Positions 34,131 through 42,544 of a DNA stretch of 64,000 nt are shown in pieces (position 1 is the first letter of the stretch; each line of letters begins with the position of its first letter). The stretch covers positions 1 to 64,000 of the forward strand of contig NZ_JBLZFY010000003.1 of assembly GCF_050753365.1 (NCBI RefSeq), in the 5' to 3' direction. The DNA comes from Geminocystis sp050753365 (GTDB lineage Bacteria; Cyanobacteriota; Cyanobacteriia; Cyanobacteriales; Cyanobacteriaceae). The position numbers and the translations under genes are program-made. Below the pieces are notes generated by a model. It worked only from the letters and a program-made list of their open reading frames with translations, had not been told where the DNA came from and searched no databases.

Positions 34131-34481
34131 TCATTCTTTTTCCTCTTTTATTTGTTGATTTATTTCATTCAAGGTTTTAAAAGAATTTCGATGACTACGC
34201 ATCTTATTAATTGAATTAAGCACCGATGATTGTTGAGTTTCTTTATTTGTAGAAATGTCTCTTTCTCCTTTTAAATATTCATCTACTTCTTGCGCAGTTT
34301 TAAAAATTTCTTGTCCGGGTAAATCTTTAATAATATCTTCGATCGAATTTTGTTTTACAGAAGATTTCTGAGGTGAAATTATGAACACATCAACAATATC
34401 GCCAATCTCTAAATCAGGGGATTCAATTTCTATTTTGCCACTGGGTAAAACTTGAGTTTTTAAATGTAATGCTGATTGCAT
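34131..34481 (-). CDS. orphan antitoxin-like protein
   Basis: 116 residues. The N-terminus MQSALHLKTQVLPSGKIEIE then IGDIVDVFII is the swapped-hairpin-like start of a cyanobacterial antitoxin family that usually pairs with PIN toxins; the middle (EIFKTAQEVDEYLKGERD) is the usual toxin-binding end. An extra 40 residues (SSVLNSINKMRSHRNSFK) follow and look like a fused second antitoxin tail. No PIN gene is next to it, so it is either an orphan or a relic. Confidence 0.6.
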   Translation of the reverse strand: MQSALHLKTQVLPSGKIEIESPDLEIGDIVDVFIISPQKSSVKQNSIEDIIKDLPGQEIFKTAQEVDEYLKGERDISTNKETQQSSVLNSINKMRSHRNSFKTLNEINQQIKEEKE

Positions 34482-34591
34482 AGATTTTTCTCCTAAATAA
34501 AGTTTGATTATGTTTTAAAGAAATTAAATATCTTCTATTATAAATAAAAATTTAGGGGATTAATCAATAACTATTTCCCCTAAACAATAAC

Positions 34592-36985
34592 TTAATTTAA
34601 TCCCCTATCTGTTCTTTCCTTTAGCTTTTTTAATTCTTCTACCTGCTCATCAACTTTTGGAATAATAGATTGTAAACTATCAGTTAACTTTTTTTGTTCT
34701 TCTAAAGATAACTTTTGATCTTGTTGTGCCTGTTTAATATCGTCACGATAATTTGTTAAATAAGCATCTAATTTTTCAAAATAGTAATCAATTTTTTGTT
34801 TAAAATCTTCATCAAGATACTGAGATATTGATTGATTAATTGAATTAATACTAATATCTAAAGAATCATTAAATTCTGTAATTATATCTTCTAAAGATAC
34901 AGTATAATAATCAACTTTTTTATCAGGTTTTTTTACTTTTTTAGTATGTTCTTTTGGGACAATCCAAAGCCAATGCCACCAATGTTTTTTAGTATAGCGA
35001 ACTTCTTCATAGCCTTGATCAATATTACGGACATCTTTTTTTACTTTCACTTGATTAATATTCAAATCATTATTAGATGAAAAAGTAGGAGGTGATAATT
35101 CTAAATCCACATCAAAAGTTTTTTTCAATCTTTGTTTCGCTTTCTCAATAATTGGTTTTGCTTCTTTCTCTACAGATTTAGCTAATTCATTCCTTTTCTT
35201 TTCAATAATTACTTGTATATCTTGTCGAACCTTATGTAAATGATACTCAGTTCTTTGTTTTCCAAAAGTAATCGCATTATCAATAAATTGTTGTGCTTTT
35301 TCTTCGGTTTCAAATTCTAAAATTGTTTGTTTTTTTTCTGAATCAATTTTTTCTTTAATTTGCTTCATAAGCCACGAAAAAATATTTTTCTCCCCTTTTT
35401 CTTGCTCATCCACTTGATTATCTTCTTCTTTATTATAAAATATCTCAATTTTTACCAAAGCATCTTTTTTCAAATTATTCAAAATGCGGTTTAATTGTTT
35501 TTCTAAATTTTCTTTAATTTTATCGACTTCTTGTAATTTAGTTCGACATAAATCTAAACGTTTTAAATCCGCTTCTAAGGCTTTAATTTCTAATCTTAAT
35601 GTTTTTTCATCTTGAGCGATCGCACTTCCTCTTAATGTAACTTCATCGCGCACTGAAATCAAATAATTATAGGAAATATTAAGGGATGATTTTATGGTTT
35701 TTGGTGCTGCATTTTGCATCAATGCTGAAATAGCATTTTTCAAAAATTTATTAAAAAAAGAGTTTGCTACAGTAGTTTCTCCGACTTTTTTGATATTTTC
35801 GAGAGGAATAAAATCGATTATAGATTGCCATGAATCATTTAAAATTGTTTTTGCTAAATCAGGATTTTTGTTTAGAATTTCCTTTACTTGTTCTATGTCA
35901 ATATTAGGATTTTTTGCTAATTCACGAGAAAATAATTTCCCATAAAAAGCCCTACGAGAAGATATTTCAAAAACCCTATTAGTATTTTCAGTATAGCTCA
36001 AACCTAAGTCACTAGAAACAAATTTAATCACATCTTCTTTTGTCATATCTCCTTCACTGCGTTGATCAATTTTATTCACCAAAACATATAAATTTTCTTG
36101 TTTTCGCAACTCAATAATAGGTTGAATTTTTCTTTTAACATCTTCAGCCGCTTTATTATTTAATTGAGTAAAATCTAAGACAATAAATACACCTGAGCAT
36201 TTTTCTAACTGCTTTTCGACTACATTGCTTAATCTTAAATTTTCTCCTGCTTCATTAGGTCCGGGAGTATCGACAATTACTAAATTGCCTAATTGTTGTG
36301 ACTGGCTATCATTATCAAATACTTCACAAAAACCTGTTTCAATGCGAGGTACTTCTATTAACTTTTCAATGGGATCGAACTGCGGTGCTAAAATACTGGC
36401 TAAACGCACTATATCATTTAAGCTCGTTAGATTTTTGCCGATATTTTCTTTTCCTTCTATGTTGTCACTGTCTAAAAAATCAGGTAATTCATCTTCGGTT
36501 AAATCATGAATTTCATTAATTAATTCTTGTAAATGGGGATATTGTCCTGTTTTTTCTTCTAGTTTATCTTCCGCTTTTAATTTTTGAATTTCATTTTTTA
36601 AACCTTCATAACAATCCTTAAAAATTTCTCGGATAGGTTCACTTAAAATTAAAACAGGTTGCGTTAACTCCTTTTTCAACACAATTTCTGTAGGAATTGT
36701 CGTCATGGCGGCGTTACGACTAGGTAATAAATCATCGCCGATAATAGCGTTAATAATAGTCGATTTACCCGCTTTCATGGGGGCAACTACTGCCATTCTT
36801 AATTCTAATTTTTCGACATTATTTCTCGCTTCGTTGATTTCCTGTTGATATTGGCTATATTTATTACTTGATTCATCATTGTTTAAGGTTTCTTTTACTT
36901 CTCCCATTAGGTTACTAACGTTAGTGAGAAGGTTTAATACGTCTTGCTGTAAAGCGTATATATTCGGTTCAGGTTCAAAACTCAT
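34592..36985 (-). CDS. dynamin-like GTPase (RdcA/CrfC-like)
   Basis: About 797 residues from the ATG of MSFEPEPNIY; a TTG seven codons upstream is less likely. G1 is APMKAGKSTIINAI, G2 region RNAAMTTIPTEIVL, G3 VDTPGPNEAGE and G4 LVNKIDQRSEGD. Long helical and coiled-coil segments (about 440-620) and a basic stretch (TKKHWWHWLWIVPKEH) at about 680-700, which may insert into membranes, follow. Architecture and its RdcB-like neighbour resemble the E. coli RdcA (YjdA/CrfC) and RdcB pair, which bears on c-di-GMP signalling. The 29-bp motif at 37026-37054 lies 41 bases upstream. Confidence 0.8.
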   Translation of the reverse strand: MSFEPEPNIYALQQDVLNLLTNVSNLMGEVKETLNNDESSNKYSQYQQEINEARNNVEKLELRMAVVAPMKAGKSTIINAIIGDDLLPSRNAAMTTIPTEIVLKKELTQPVLILSEPIREIFKDCYEGLKNEIQKLKAEDKLEEKTGQYPHLQELINEIHDLTEDELPDFLDSDNIEGKENIGKNLTSLNDIVRLASILAPQFDPIEKLIEVPRIETGFCEVFDNDSQSQQLGNLVIVDTPGPNEAGENLRLSNVVEKQLEKCSGVFIVLDFTQLNNKAAEDVKRKIQPIIELRKQENLYVLVNKIDQRSEGDMTKEDVIKFVSSDLGLSYTENTNRVFEISSRRAFYGKLFSRELAKNPNIDIEQVKEILNKNPDLAKTILNDSWQSIIDFIPLENIKKVGETTVANSFFNKFLKNAISALMQNAAPKTIKSSLNISYNYLISVRDEVTLRGSAIAQDEKTLRLEIKALEADLKRLDLCRTKLQEVDKIKENLEKQLNRILNNLKKDALVKIEIFYNKEEDNQVDEQEKGEKNIFSWLMKQIKEKIDSEKKQTILEFETEEKAQQFIDNAITFGKQRTEYHLHKVRQDIQVIIEKKRNELAKSVEKEAKPIIEKAKQRLKKTFDVDLELSPPTFSSNNDLNINQVKVKKDVRNIDQGYEEVRYTKKHWWHWLWIVPKEHTKKVKKPDKKVDYYTVSLEDIITEFNDSLDISINSINQSISQYLDEDFKQKIDYYFEKLDAYLTNYRDDIKQAQQDQKLSLEEQKKLTDSLQSIIPKVDEQVEELKKLKERTDRGLN

Positions 36986-37025
36986 GATAAATTTTCTATC
37001 TTGCAATAATTTTGTTTCTACTTAA

Positions 37026-37054
37026 TTATCACTGTGACTTTAAGAATTTATGCA
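37026..37054 (-). promoter_or_regulatory. 29-bp conserved upstream motif, copy 3 (dynamin-like gene)
   Basis: Same length and ends as the copies at 8648 and 14665 (TGCATAAATT at one end, TGATAA at the other) and 22 of 29 positions equal to copy 2. It lies 40 bases before the dynamin-like ATG. Confidence 0.5.
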
Positions 37055-37102
37055 AGTTCGATCGAGCAATTATATTAAGAATTGTTAAGCAAAATTCTAT
37101 GG

Positions 37103-37129
37103 TGTCATTGCGAGGCACGAAGCAATCTC
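37103..37129 (+). repeat. dispersed 27-bp repeat, copy 3
   Basis: Identical to copy 2 at 24584-24610. It lies between the divergent dynamin-like and hsdM genes. Confidence 0.85.
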
Positions 37130-37210
37130 AATTAACCTTAATTTTTATAAATGGGTGTGTCTTAAATCTATGAGGACTGATAAAATAGTCTGAGTATAAT
37201 CATTACATCT

Positions 37211-38806
37211 ATGCCCCAAAAGAAAGCCCAGTCTAATAATACCGACACCTTTGAACAAAAGCTATGGAAAACCGCCGATAAACTCCGTAAAAACATTGAT
37301 GCGGCGGAATATAAGCATATTGTCTTGGGTTTAATCTTCCTCAAGTACATTTCCGATGCCTTTGAAGAATTACACCAGAAGCTAGTGAAAGGGGAAGGTA
37401 TTTATGAAGGGGCAGATCCAGAAGATAAAGACGAATATGTAGCTGAGAATGTCTTTTTTGTGCCACCTCAAGCCCGATGGTCTTATATTCAAGGACAGGC
37501 TAAACAGCCTACCATTGGTAAGATTGTGGATGATGCTATGGAGTTAATAGAGAGGGAAAATAGTAAAAGGTTGAAGGGTATCTTACCCAAGGTATATGGG
37601 CAACAGAAGTTAGATCAAGCGTCTTTGGGGGGTTTAATTGATTTAATCGGTTCAACCACGTTAGGAGACGCTCAGGCACAAGCTCAGGACGTTTTAGGTA
37701 GGGTATATGAATATTTCCTCGGAGAGTTTGCCTTAGCGGAAGGGAAAAAAGGCGGACAGTTTTACACTCCTGAAAGTATAGTGCGATTGTTGGTAGAGAT
37801 GTTAGAGCCTTATTCTGGTAGAGTGTTTGACCCTTGCTGTGGTTCAGGGGGGATGTTTGTCCAAAGTGAAAAATTCATTGAAGCTCATCAGGGGCGCTTA
37901 GACGACATTTCCATTTATGGACAGGAAAGCAACGAGACTACTTATAAACTATGTCGGATGAATTTAGCCATTAGGGGTATTGATGGCTCTAACATTAAGT
38001 GGAATCCTGAAGGCTCTTTCCTCAATGATGCCCATAAGGATTTAAAGGCGGATTTTGTCATTGCTAACCCTCCTTTTAATGACAGTGATTGGAGTGGGGA
38101 TTTATTACAAAATGATGGACGGTGGCAATATGGTAAACCCCCCGCAGGAAATGCTAACTTTGCTTGGGTGCAACACTTTCTCTACCATTTAGCCCCTACG
38201 GGTTCGGCTGGTTTCGTCCTCTCTAATGGTTCATTATCTTCTAATACCAGTGGTGAGGGTGACATCAGAAAGGCATTAGTGGAAGCTGATTTGGTGGATT
38301 GTATTGTCATGTTGCCCACTCAGCTATTTTATAACACAGGGATTCCAGCTTGTTTGTGGTTTATGAGTCGTTCTAAGAATGGCACTAAGAATCGCTCTCG
38401 TAAGGGTGAGGTGTTATTTATTGATGCTTCGGAGTTGGGTTATATGGTAAATCGCCGTAATCGGGCTTTTAATGATGAGGATATAGCCAAAATAGCTGAT
38501 ACTTACCATCAATGGAAGAAGTTACCCTCACCCCCAACCCCTCTCCCAGAAGGCGAGGGGAGTTATAGGGATGTTAAGGGTTTCTGTAAGTCGGCAACTT
38601 TGGCAGAGATTGAAAAGCATAATTTTGTTTTGACACCAGGGCGTTATGTGGGCATACCTGATGAAGAAGACGATGGTATTGTTTTTGAGGAAAAGATGGA
38701 GTTTTTAACTAAGGAGTTGGCAATGCAAATGCGGGAGGGTTTGGCTTTGGATGAGGAGATTAAACTACAATTAGAAAAAGTGGGTTTTCCTTTGGAGGTC
38801 AACTAA
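37211..38806 (+). CDS. hsdM: type I restriction-modification DNA methylase subunit
   Basis: 531 residues, N6-adenine methyltransferase subunit that with HsdS methylates the target and with HsdR restricts DNA. The N-terminal HsdM_N domain (residues 12-150: LWKTADKLRKNIDAAEYKHI), SAM motif FDPCCGSGGMFV near 206 and catalytic NPPF near 287 are intact. A short Pro/Gly-rich loop, LPSPPTPLPEGEGSYR, near residue 440 is encoded by a dispersed palindromic repeat inserted in frame. The stop overlaps the ATG of an 11-codon remnant frame, and the last codons are copied at 40114-40140. First gene of the type I locus. Confidence 0.96.
   Translation: MPQKKAQSNNTDTFEQKLWKTADKLRKNIDAAEYKHIVLGLIFLKYISDAFEELHQKLVKGEGIYEGADPEDKDEYVAENVFFVPPQARWSYIQGQAKQPTIGKIVDDAMELIERENSKRLKGILPKVYGQQKLDQASLGGLIDLIGSTTLGDAQAQAQDVLGRVYEYFLGEFALAEGKKGGQFYTPESIVRLLVEMLEPYSGRVFDPCCGSGGMFVQSEKFIEAHQGRLDDISIYGQESNETTYKLCRMNLAIRGIDGSNIKWNPEGSFLNDAHKDLKADFVIANPPFNDSDWSGDLLQNDGRWQYGKPPAGNANFAWVQHFLYHLAPTGSAGFVLSNGSLSSNTSGEGDIRKALVEADLVDCIVMLPTQLFYNTGIPACLWFMSRSKNGTKNRSRKGEVLFIDASELGYMVNRRNRAFNDEDIAKIADTYHQWKKLPSPPTPLPEGEGSYRDVKGFCKSATLAEIEKHNFVLTPGRYVGIPDEEDDGIVFEEKMEFLTKELAMQMREGLALDEEIKLQLEKVGFPLEVN
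38525..38560 (+). repeat. palindromic repeat inserted in frame in hsdM
   Basis: CCCTCACCCCCAACCCCTCT followed by CCCAGAAGGCGAGGGG, a class of dispersed bacterial repeat with CCCCTC/GAGGGG arms. It encodes SPPTPLPEGEG inside HsdM without breaking the frame. Confidence 0.85.
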
Positions 38807-38813
38807 TGACTAT
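38780..38813 (+). repeat. hsdM 3' end, intact copy of a duplicated tail
   Basis: 34 bases matching 40114-40147 at 30 positions. It covers the codons VGFPLEVN-stop and the ATGAC start of an overlapping frame (MTITELKQNI-stop, 38806-38838), which appears to be the cut-off start of the antitoxin-like gene now at 40140. Confidence 0.8.
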
Positions 38814-38864
38814 AACTGAATTAAAACAGAATATTTAGTAACATTTTAAGAAGATAATGCAAAT

Positions 38865-39323
38865 ATGACATTAACTCAACAAGATTTTGAATCCATTATC
38901 CAAAATTCTTCTAAATATATTGAAGGTGATATTAAATGGCTACAACATCCTCAGCATGAATTATTGGTTAAATTTAAGACAGAGATTCATTCTGATTTAG
39001 ACCTTGCTCTTTCTATTCGAGGGACGTATAATTTAATTACTTCAGCTTTGAGTTATCATCTTATTTTTCCGCCCTATGGCAGAATTTATGGTTTGGATTT
39101 AGGAAAAGAACATAAAAACCCAGATGGTAAACTCGTCGGAGAAAAACATAAACATCGCTGGACGGAAATTTACAGGGATAAGTTAGCTTATGTAACTGAT
39201 GATATTACTGCTACTCAAGATAATCCTGTTTTAGTTTGGCAACAATTTTGTCAAGAAGCGATTATTAGACATGAAGGAGTCATGCTAACTCCTCCAGCAC
39301 TACAAGGAGATTTGTTTTTATGA
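38865..39323 (+). CDS. DUF6978-like protein
   Basis: 152 residues. RGTYNLITSALSYHLIFPPY, then GRIYGLDLGKEHKNPDGKLV and EKHKHRWTEIYRDKLAYVTD are the conserved blocks of a small bacterial family annotated as DUF6978. The function is unknown; the several invariant His, Asp and Arg residues (LGKEH, GEKHKHRW) could form a nuclease-like site, but this is a guess. It overlaps the next gene (DUF1828-like) by 4 bases, so the two are a unit. The unit sits between hsdM and a copy of the hsdM tail. Confidence 0.68.
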   Translation: MTLTQQDFESIIQNSSKYIEGDIKWLQHPQHELLVKFKTEIHSDLDLALSIRGTYNLITSALSYHLIFPPYGRIYGLDLGKEHKNPDGKLVGEKHKHRWTEIYRDKLAYVTDDITATQDNPVLVWQQFCQEAIIRHEGVMLTPPALQGDLFL

Positions 39324-40108
39324 TTACTACACCATGTCAAACCATATCAGATACTTTAGGGGATTTATTTTCTTGTACTACTATGGATAATGGGTTTACT
39401 CGTATTCGTACTCCTTATCTATACCCTGATGGAGAAGTCATCGATCTTTATTATAAGGTTACTTCTAATAACTCATTTATTACTGATTTGGGAGAAACAA
39501 TCCGTTGGCTTTATTCTCAGATGGTTAATGATTTTTTGTCTCCAAAGCAACAACAAGGGATACAAGATATTTTACTGACTCATGATGTTGAGCAATATCG
39601 GGGAACTTTCATGATTAGATTGAGAAGTGATGATTCTTTAGCAGATGCTATTACTCGGCTTTCTCAAGTGGCACTCTCGGTTAGTAATTTATGGTTTTTG
39701 TCAAAAACGAGGGTTATTTCCTCTCTACAAGATGAGATTGCCGAATTATTGAGGGAATCAAGAATTAAATTTGAGGCTAACGAAAAACTATTAGGTAGAT
39801 CTGGGCGTTCTTGGCGTGTTAATTTTCATACTTGGCATAGTGACCATAGTTCTTTAGTACAAATTTTAAGTACTGGTAGTAAGGCGGCGGCTAATACAAA
39901 AGCAAATAATGTTCTGGCAGGTTGGCATGATTTATCTTCTTTAAAGGTGGGTTCTCAGGCTTTACGCTTTATTTCTCTATTTGATGACACTTTGGATATT
40001 TGGAATATGGAAATTATTAGTCAATTAGAAGAATTTTCTGATATTGCTTATTGGTCAGATCCAGAAGGTTTTTTAGAAATGCTCACTAGAAGCGATAACA
40101 TGGTTTAA
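39320..40108 (+). CDS. DUF1828-like protein
   Basis: 262 residues. The N-terminal half (ISDTLGDLFSCTTMDNGFTR, then YLYPDGEVIDLYY and ITDLGETIRWLY) is the DUF1828 domain found in phage- and defence-associated proteins of unknown role. The C-terminal half (GRSWRVNFHTWHSDHSSLVQ) is less well known. Translationally coupled to the DUF6978-like gene through a 4-base overlap. Together they form a cargo inserted in the type I restriction locus. A regulator or effector added to restriction is possible; no direct evidence. Confidence 0.68.
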   Translation: MITTPCQTISDTLGDLFSCTTMDNGFTRIRTPYLYPDGEVIDLYYKVTSNNSFITDLGETIRWLYSQMVNDFLSPKQQQGIQDILLTHDVEQYRGTFMIRLRSDDSLADAITRLSQVALSVSNLWFLSKTRVISSLQDEIAELLRESRIKFEANEKLLGRSGRSWRVNFHTWHSDHSSLVQILSTGSKAAANTKANNVLAGWHDLSSLKVGSQALRFISLFDDTLDIWNMEIISQLEEFSDIAYWSDPEGFLEMLTRSDNMV

Positions 40109-40113
40109 ATAAC

Positions 40114-40147
40114 GTGGGTTTTCCTGTGGAGGTGAAATAATGACGAT
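40114..40147 (+). repeat. displaced diverged copy of the hsdM 3' end
   Basis: Reads VGFPVEVK-stop where HsdM has VGFPLEVN-stop, and has the same stop/start overlap with the next ATG. It marks the far edge of the DUF6978/DUF1828 insertion. Confidence 0.8.
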
Positions 40148-40289
40148 CTCAGAAATGATTAAATTTTTTGACCAACTGTCGGCACAAGAACAGGATAATT
40201 TATTAGAAATTCTGCGTCAACGTCGCTCTCAATTAACGGAAGGTGATAATTTAGCTAATGACAGTCAAATAACCACTGATAATAAGTAG
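40140..40289 (+). CDS. 49-residue antitoxin-like protein
   Basis: Starts MTISEMIKFFDQLSAQEQDN and continues LLEILRQRRSQLTEGDNL. This head, with a helix 'QLSAQEQDNLLEIL', is common to small cyanobacterial antitoxins. No toxin gene follows directly; the MNT/HepT pair starts 43 bases later. Its start overlaps the displaced hsdM tail by one base, so it was probably once directly behind hsdM. Confidence 0.6.
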   Translation: MTISEMIKFFDQLSAQEQDNLLEILRQRRSQLTEGDNLANDSQITTDNK

Positions 40290-40332
40290 TATAATTGGGT
40301 ATAGATAATTGTAAAATCAGCAGTCTATATTT

Positions 40333-40626
40333 ATGTCTTTACAAGAGTTACTACAAGAAAAACGTCAAGAAATTTTGGATTTAGCTGATCAACATGGGGC
40401 TTTTAATGTGCGAGTTTTTGGCTCGGTTGTCAGGGGAGAAGATACCCCAGATAGTGATATTGATTTTTTGATTGATTATGATCTTGACCGTATTTCGTCT
40501 TGGTTTCCTGCGGGATTAATAGTTGATTTGGAGGAGTTATTGGGGCATAAAGTGGATGTGGTGACAGAAAAGGGGTTGCATTGGTATATCAAAAGTCGTG
40601 TGCTTCAGGAGGCGATCGATTTATGA
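40333..40626 (+). CDS. mntA: MntA-like nucleotidyltransferase antitoxin
   Basis: 97 residues, minimal nucleotidyltransferase: GSVVRGEDTPDSDIDFLIDY carries the GSxxRG and DxD motif. MntA antitoxins inactivate the HepT toxin by adding AMP units to a Tyr in its active site. The gene overlaps hepT through an ATGA start/stop. Length is normal. Confidence 0.92.
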   Translation: MSLQELLQEKRQEILDLADQHGAFNVRVFGSVVRGEDTPDSDIDFLIDYDLDRISSWFPAGLIVDLEELLGHKVDVVTEKGLHWYIKSRVLQEAIDL

Positions 40627-40970
40627 AGGATAGTGCTTTATATTTAATCCATGTACGGGAATGTTTGGAGAAAATTAATTCTTATTTACCTGAGAATAAA
40701 AAAGATTTTTTGGAAACCTCAATGGTACAGGATGCTATTCTCAGAAATCTGGAAATTATGGGGGAATCAATCAAAAAGTTACCGCAGGAATGGAAGGATA
40801 CTCAACCTCAAATTGAATGGATTAAGATTGGTAATTTTAGAAATGTTTTGGCTCATGAGTATTTAGGTGTTGATTTAGATACTGTTTGGTTAATTATTGA
40901 GGATTATCTCCCTGAGTTAAAGAAGGCAGTAACTCAAATGTGTGATCAGTTATTAAACGGTGAGGTTTGA
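40623..40970 (+). CDS. hepT: HepT-like ribonuclease toxin (HEPN)
   Basis: 115 residues from the ATG that overlaps the mntA stop. The HEPN motif R-x4-H-x-Y is seen in FRNVLAHEYLG; the Tyr is the usual AMP-acceptor site for MntA. The helical fold (YLIHVRECLEKINSYL, AILRNLEIMGESIKKL) is complete. The pair is a type VII TA module, here within the hsdM-hsdS interval. Confidence 0.92.
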   Translation: MKDSALYLIHVRECLEKINSYLPENKKDFLETSMVQDAILRNLEIMGESIKKLPQEWKDTQPQIEWIKIGNFRNVLAHEYLGVDLDTVWLIIEDYLPELKKAVTQMCDQLLNGEV

Positions 40971-40973
40971 ACT

Positions 40974-42263
40974 ATGAGTGAGTGGAAAGAAACAACTATA
41001 AAAGAATCTATTTTCAAGGCTAATACTGGATTGGATGCTATAAAAAGAGCTCCAATTGTTCAGTATGATTCTGGAATTAAATGTTTACGAATACAAGATG
41101 TTTCTCAAAATAATAAATTTGAAAATTGGGGATTTTGTGAAGTAACAGAAAGTAATTATAAAAATTTTTGTTTGAAAAATGGTGATATTTTAATTGCTAG
41201 GACTGGAAATACTATTGGTGTTAATTTATTCATAGATAGAGATTTAAAGGCTGTTTTTAACAATGGATTAATCCGACTAAAAACAATAAATGAAAAAATC
41301 TTACCAAAGTATTTATTTTATTTATTTCAAACTTCTCATTTTAAGTCACATATAAAATCAATTGCATACGGAACATCAACACAGCCAAATATGCAAATTG
41401 AAAGTCTTTTAAGGTTTTCTTTTAGACTTCCCCCATTAGAAGAACAAAGGGCGATCGCATCCGTCCTTTCCTGTTTAGATGAGAAGATAGAGAATTTAAG
41501 AAGGCAGAATGAAACATTAGAGTCGATCTCGCAGACATTATTTAAGCATTGGTTTATAGACTTTGAATTTCCTAATGATGACGGTAAACCCTATAAATCC
41601 TCTGGGGGTGAAGTTCGATCGACTGAACTGGGCGAAATTCCAAAAGATTGGCGAGTAGGGAAGTTAGGGGATGTTTTATCTTTAATTATTGATTATAGAG
41701 GGAAAACCCCAAAAAAATTAAGCAGTGATTGGTCTTTAACAGGAATACCTGCACTTTCAGCCAAAAATATAAAAGATGGAAAAATTATTAGGGAAGAATC
41801 TATGTATTATGTAGATCAAGACTTATATAATAAGTGGATGAAAGATGAGCTTAAAAAACATGATATTTTATTAACTTCAGAAGCACCACTAGGTGAGATT
41901 TATTACTTGGCAAATAACAATAAATACGTTTTATCCCAAAGATTATTTGCTTTGAGAGTAAAAAACAATTTTAGTTCTCCATATCTATATCAATGGCTTA
42001 AGTCAGAACAAGGGCAGTTTTTACTAAATAGAAGAGCAACAGGATCAACAGTTCAAGGTATTAGACAAGTAGAGTTAAAAAAGGTAGAAATTATTATTCC
42101 TGAGATTGAAATTTTAGAGAAGATAACAAAACTTTGGTTTTCTATTTTAGAAAAAATGGATGTCAATTTTAAACAAATCAAAACATTAACAAAAACCCGT
42201 GATGAATTACTACCTAAACTAATGAGTGGACAGTTAAGAGTAAAAGATGAAATTACTAGATAA
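40974..42263 (+). CDS. hsdS: type I restriction specificity subunit
   Basis: 429 residues with two target-recognition domains (about 1-155 and 205-370), each followed by a conserved coiled coil (PPLEEQRAIASVLSCLDEKI at about 158 and a second at the C-terminus with TKTRDELLPKLMSGQLRV). The two halves differ, so the target is bipartite and asymmetric. It starts 3 bases after hepT, an unusual neighbour for hsdS. Recognition sequence cannot be predicted. Confidence 0.95.
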   Translation: MSEWKETTIKESIFKANTGLDAIKRAPIVQYDSGIKCLRIQDVSQNNKFENWGFCEVTESNYKNFCLKNGDILIARTGNTIGVNLFIDRDLKAVFNNGLIRLKTINEKILPKYLFYLFQTSHFKSHIKSIAYGTSTQPNMQIESLLRFSFRLPPLEEQRAIASVLSCLDEKIENLRRQNETLESISQTLFKHWFIDFEFPNDDGKPYKSSGGEVRSTELGEIPKDWRVGKLGDVLSLIIDYRGKTPKKLSSDWSLTGIPALSAKNIKDGKIIREESMYYVDQDLYNKWMKDELKKHDILLTSEAPLGEIYYLANNNKYVLSQRLFALRVKNNFSSPYLYQWLKSEQGQFLLNRRATGSTVQGIRQVELKKVEIIIPEIEILEKITKLWFSILEKMDVNFKQIKTLTKTRDELLPKLMSGQLRVKDEITR

Positions 42264-42293
42264 TGTCAAACCTAACAAGGAGAAAAAACAACT

Positions 42294-42536
42294 ATGATTG
42301 AACTATATCAAAGAGTTTCCCTTAATCAAAACTTCCCCGAATATAACTTGAAAAAAGGCGATATAGCCACCTTTATTGATACCGTGCCTCATCCCGAAGG
42401 CGGAGAAGAAGGCTATGTTTTAGAAGTATTTAACGCCCTTGGGGAGTCAATTGATGAAGTGATAGTGCCGAAAAGTGCCGTTAATCCCTTACAAGAAAAC
42501 CAAATTCTCTCCGTACGCTCTTTAATTGAAGTTTAA
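42294..42536 (+). CDS. DUF4926 protein 1
   Basis: 80 residues. The pattern LKKGDIATFIDTVPHPEGGE then GYVLEVFNALGESIDEVIVP is DUF4926, a small beta-barrel (KOW/SH3-like) family that occurs in TA-rich regions. It is first of three related genes in a row (42294, 42545, 43004). Role unknown; a nucleic-acid-binding antitoxin-like role is possible. A good AAGGAG site precedes the ATG. Confidence 0.75.
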   Translation: MIELYQRVSLNQNFPEYNLKKGDIATFIDTVPHPEGGEEGYVLEVFNALGESIDEVIVPKSAVNPLQENQILSVRSLIEV

Positions 42537-42544
42537 TATATTTA

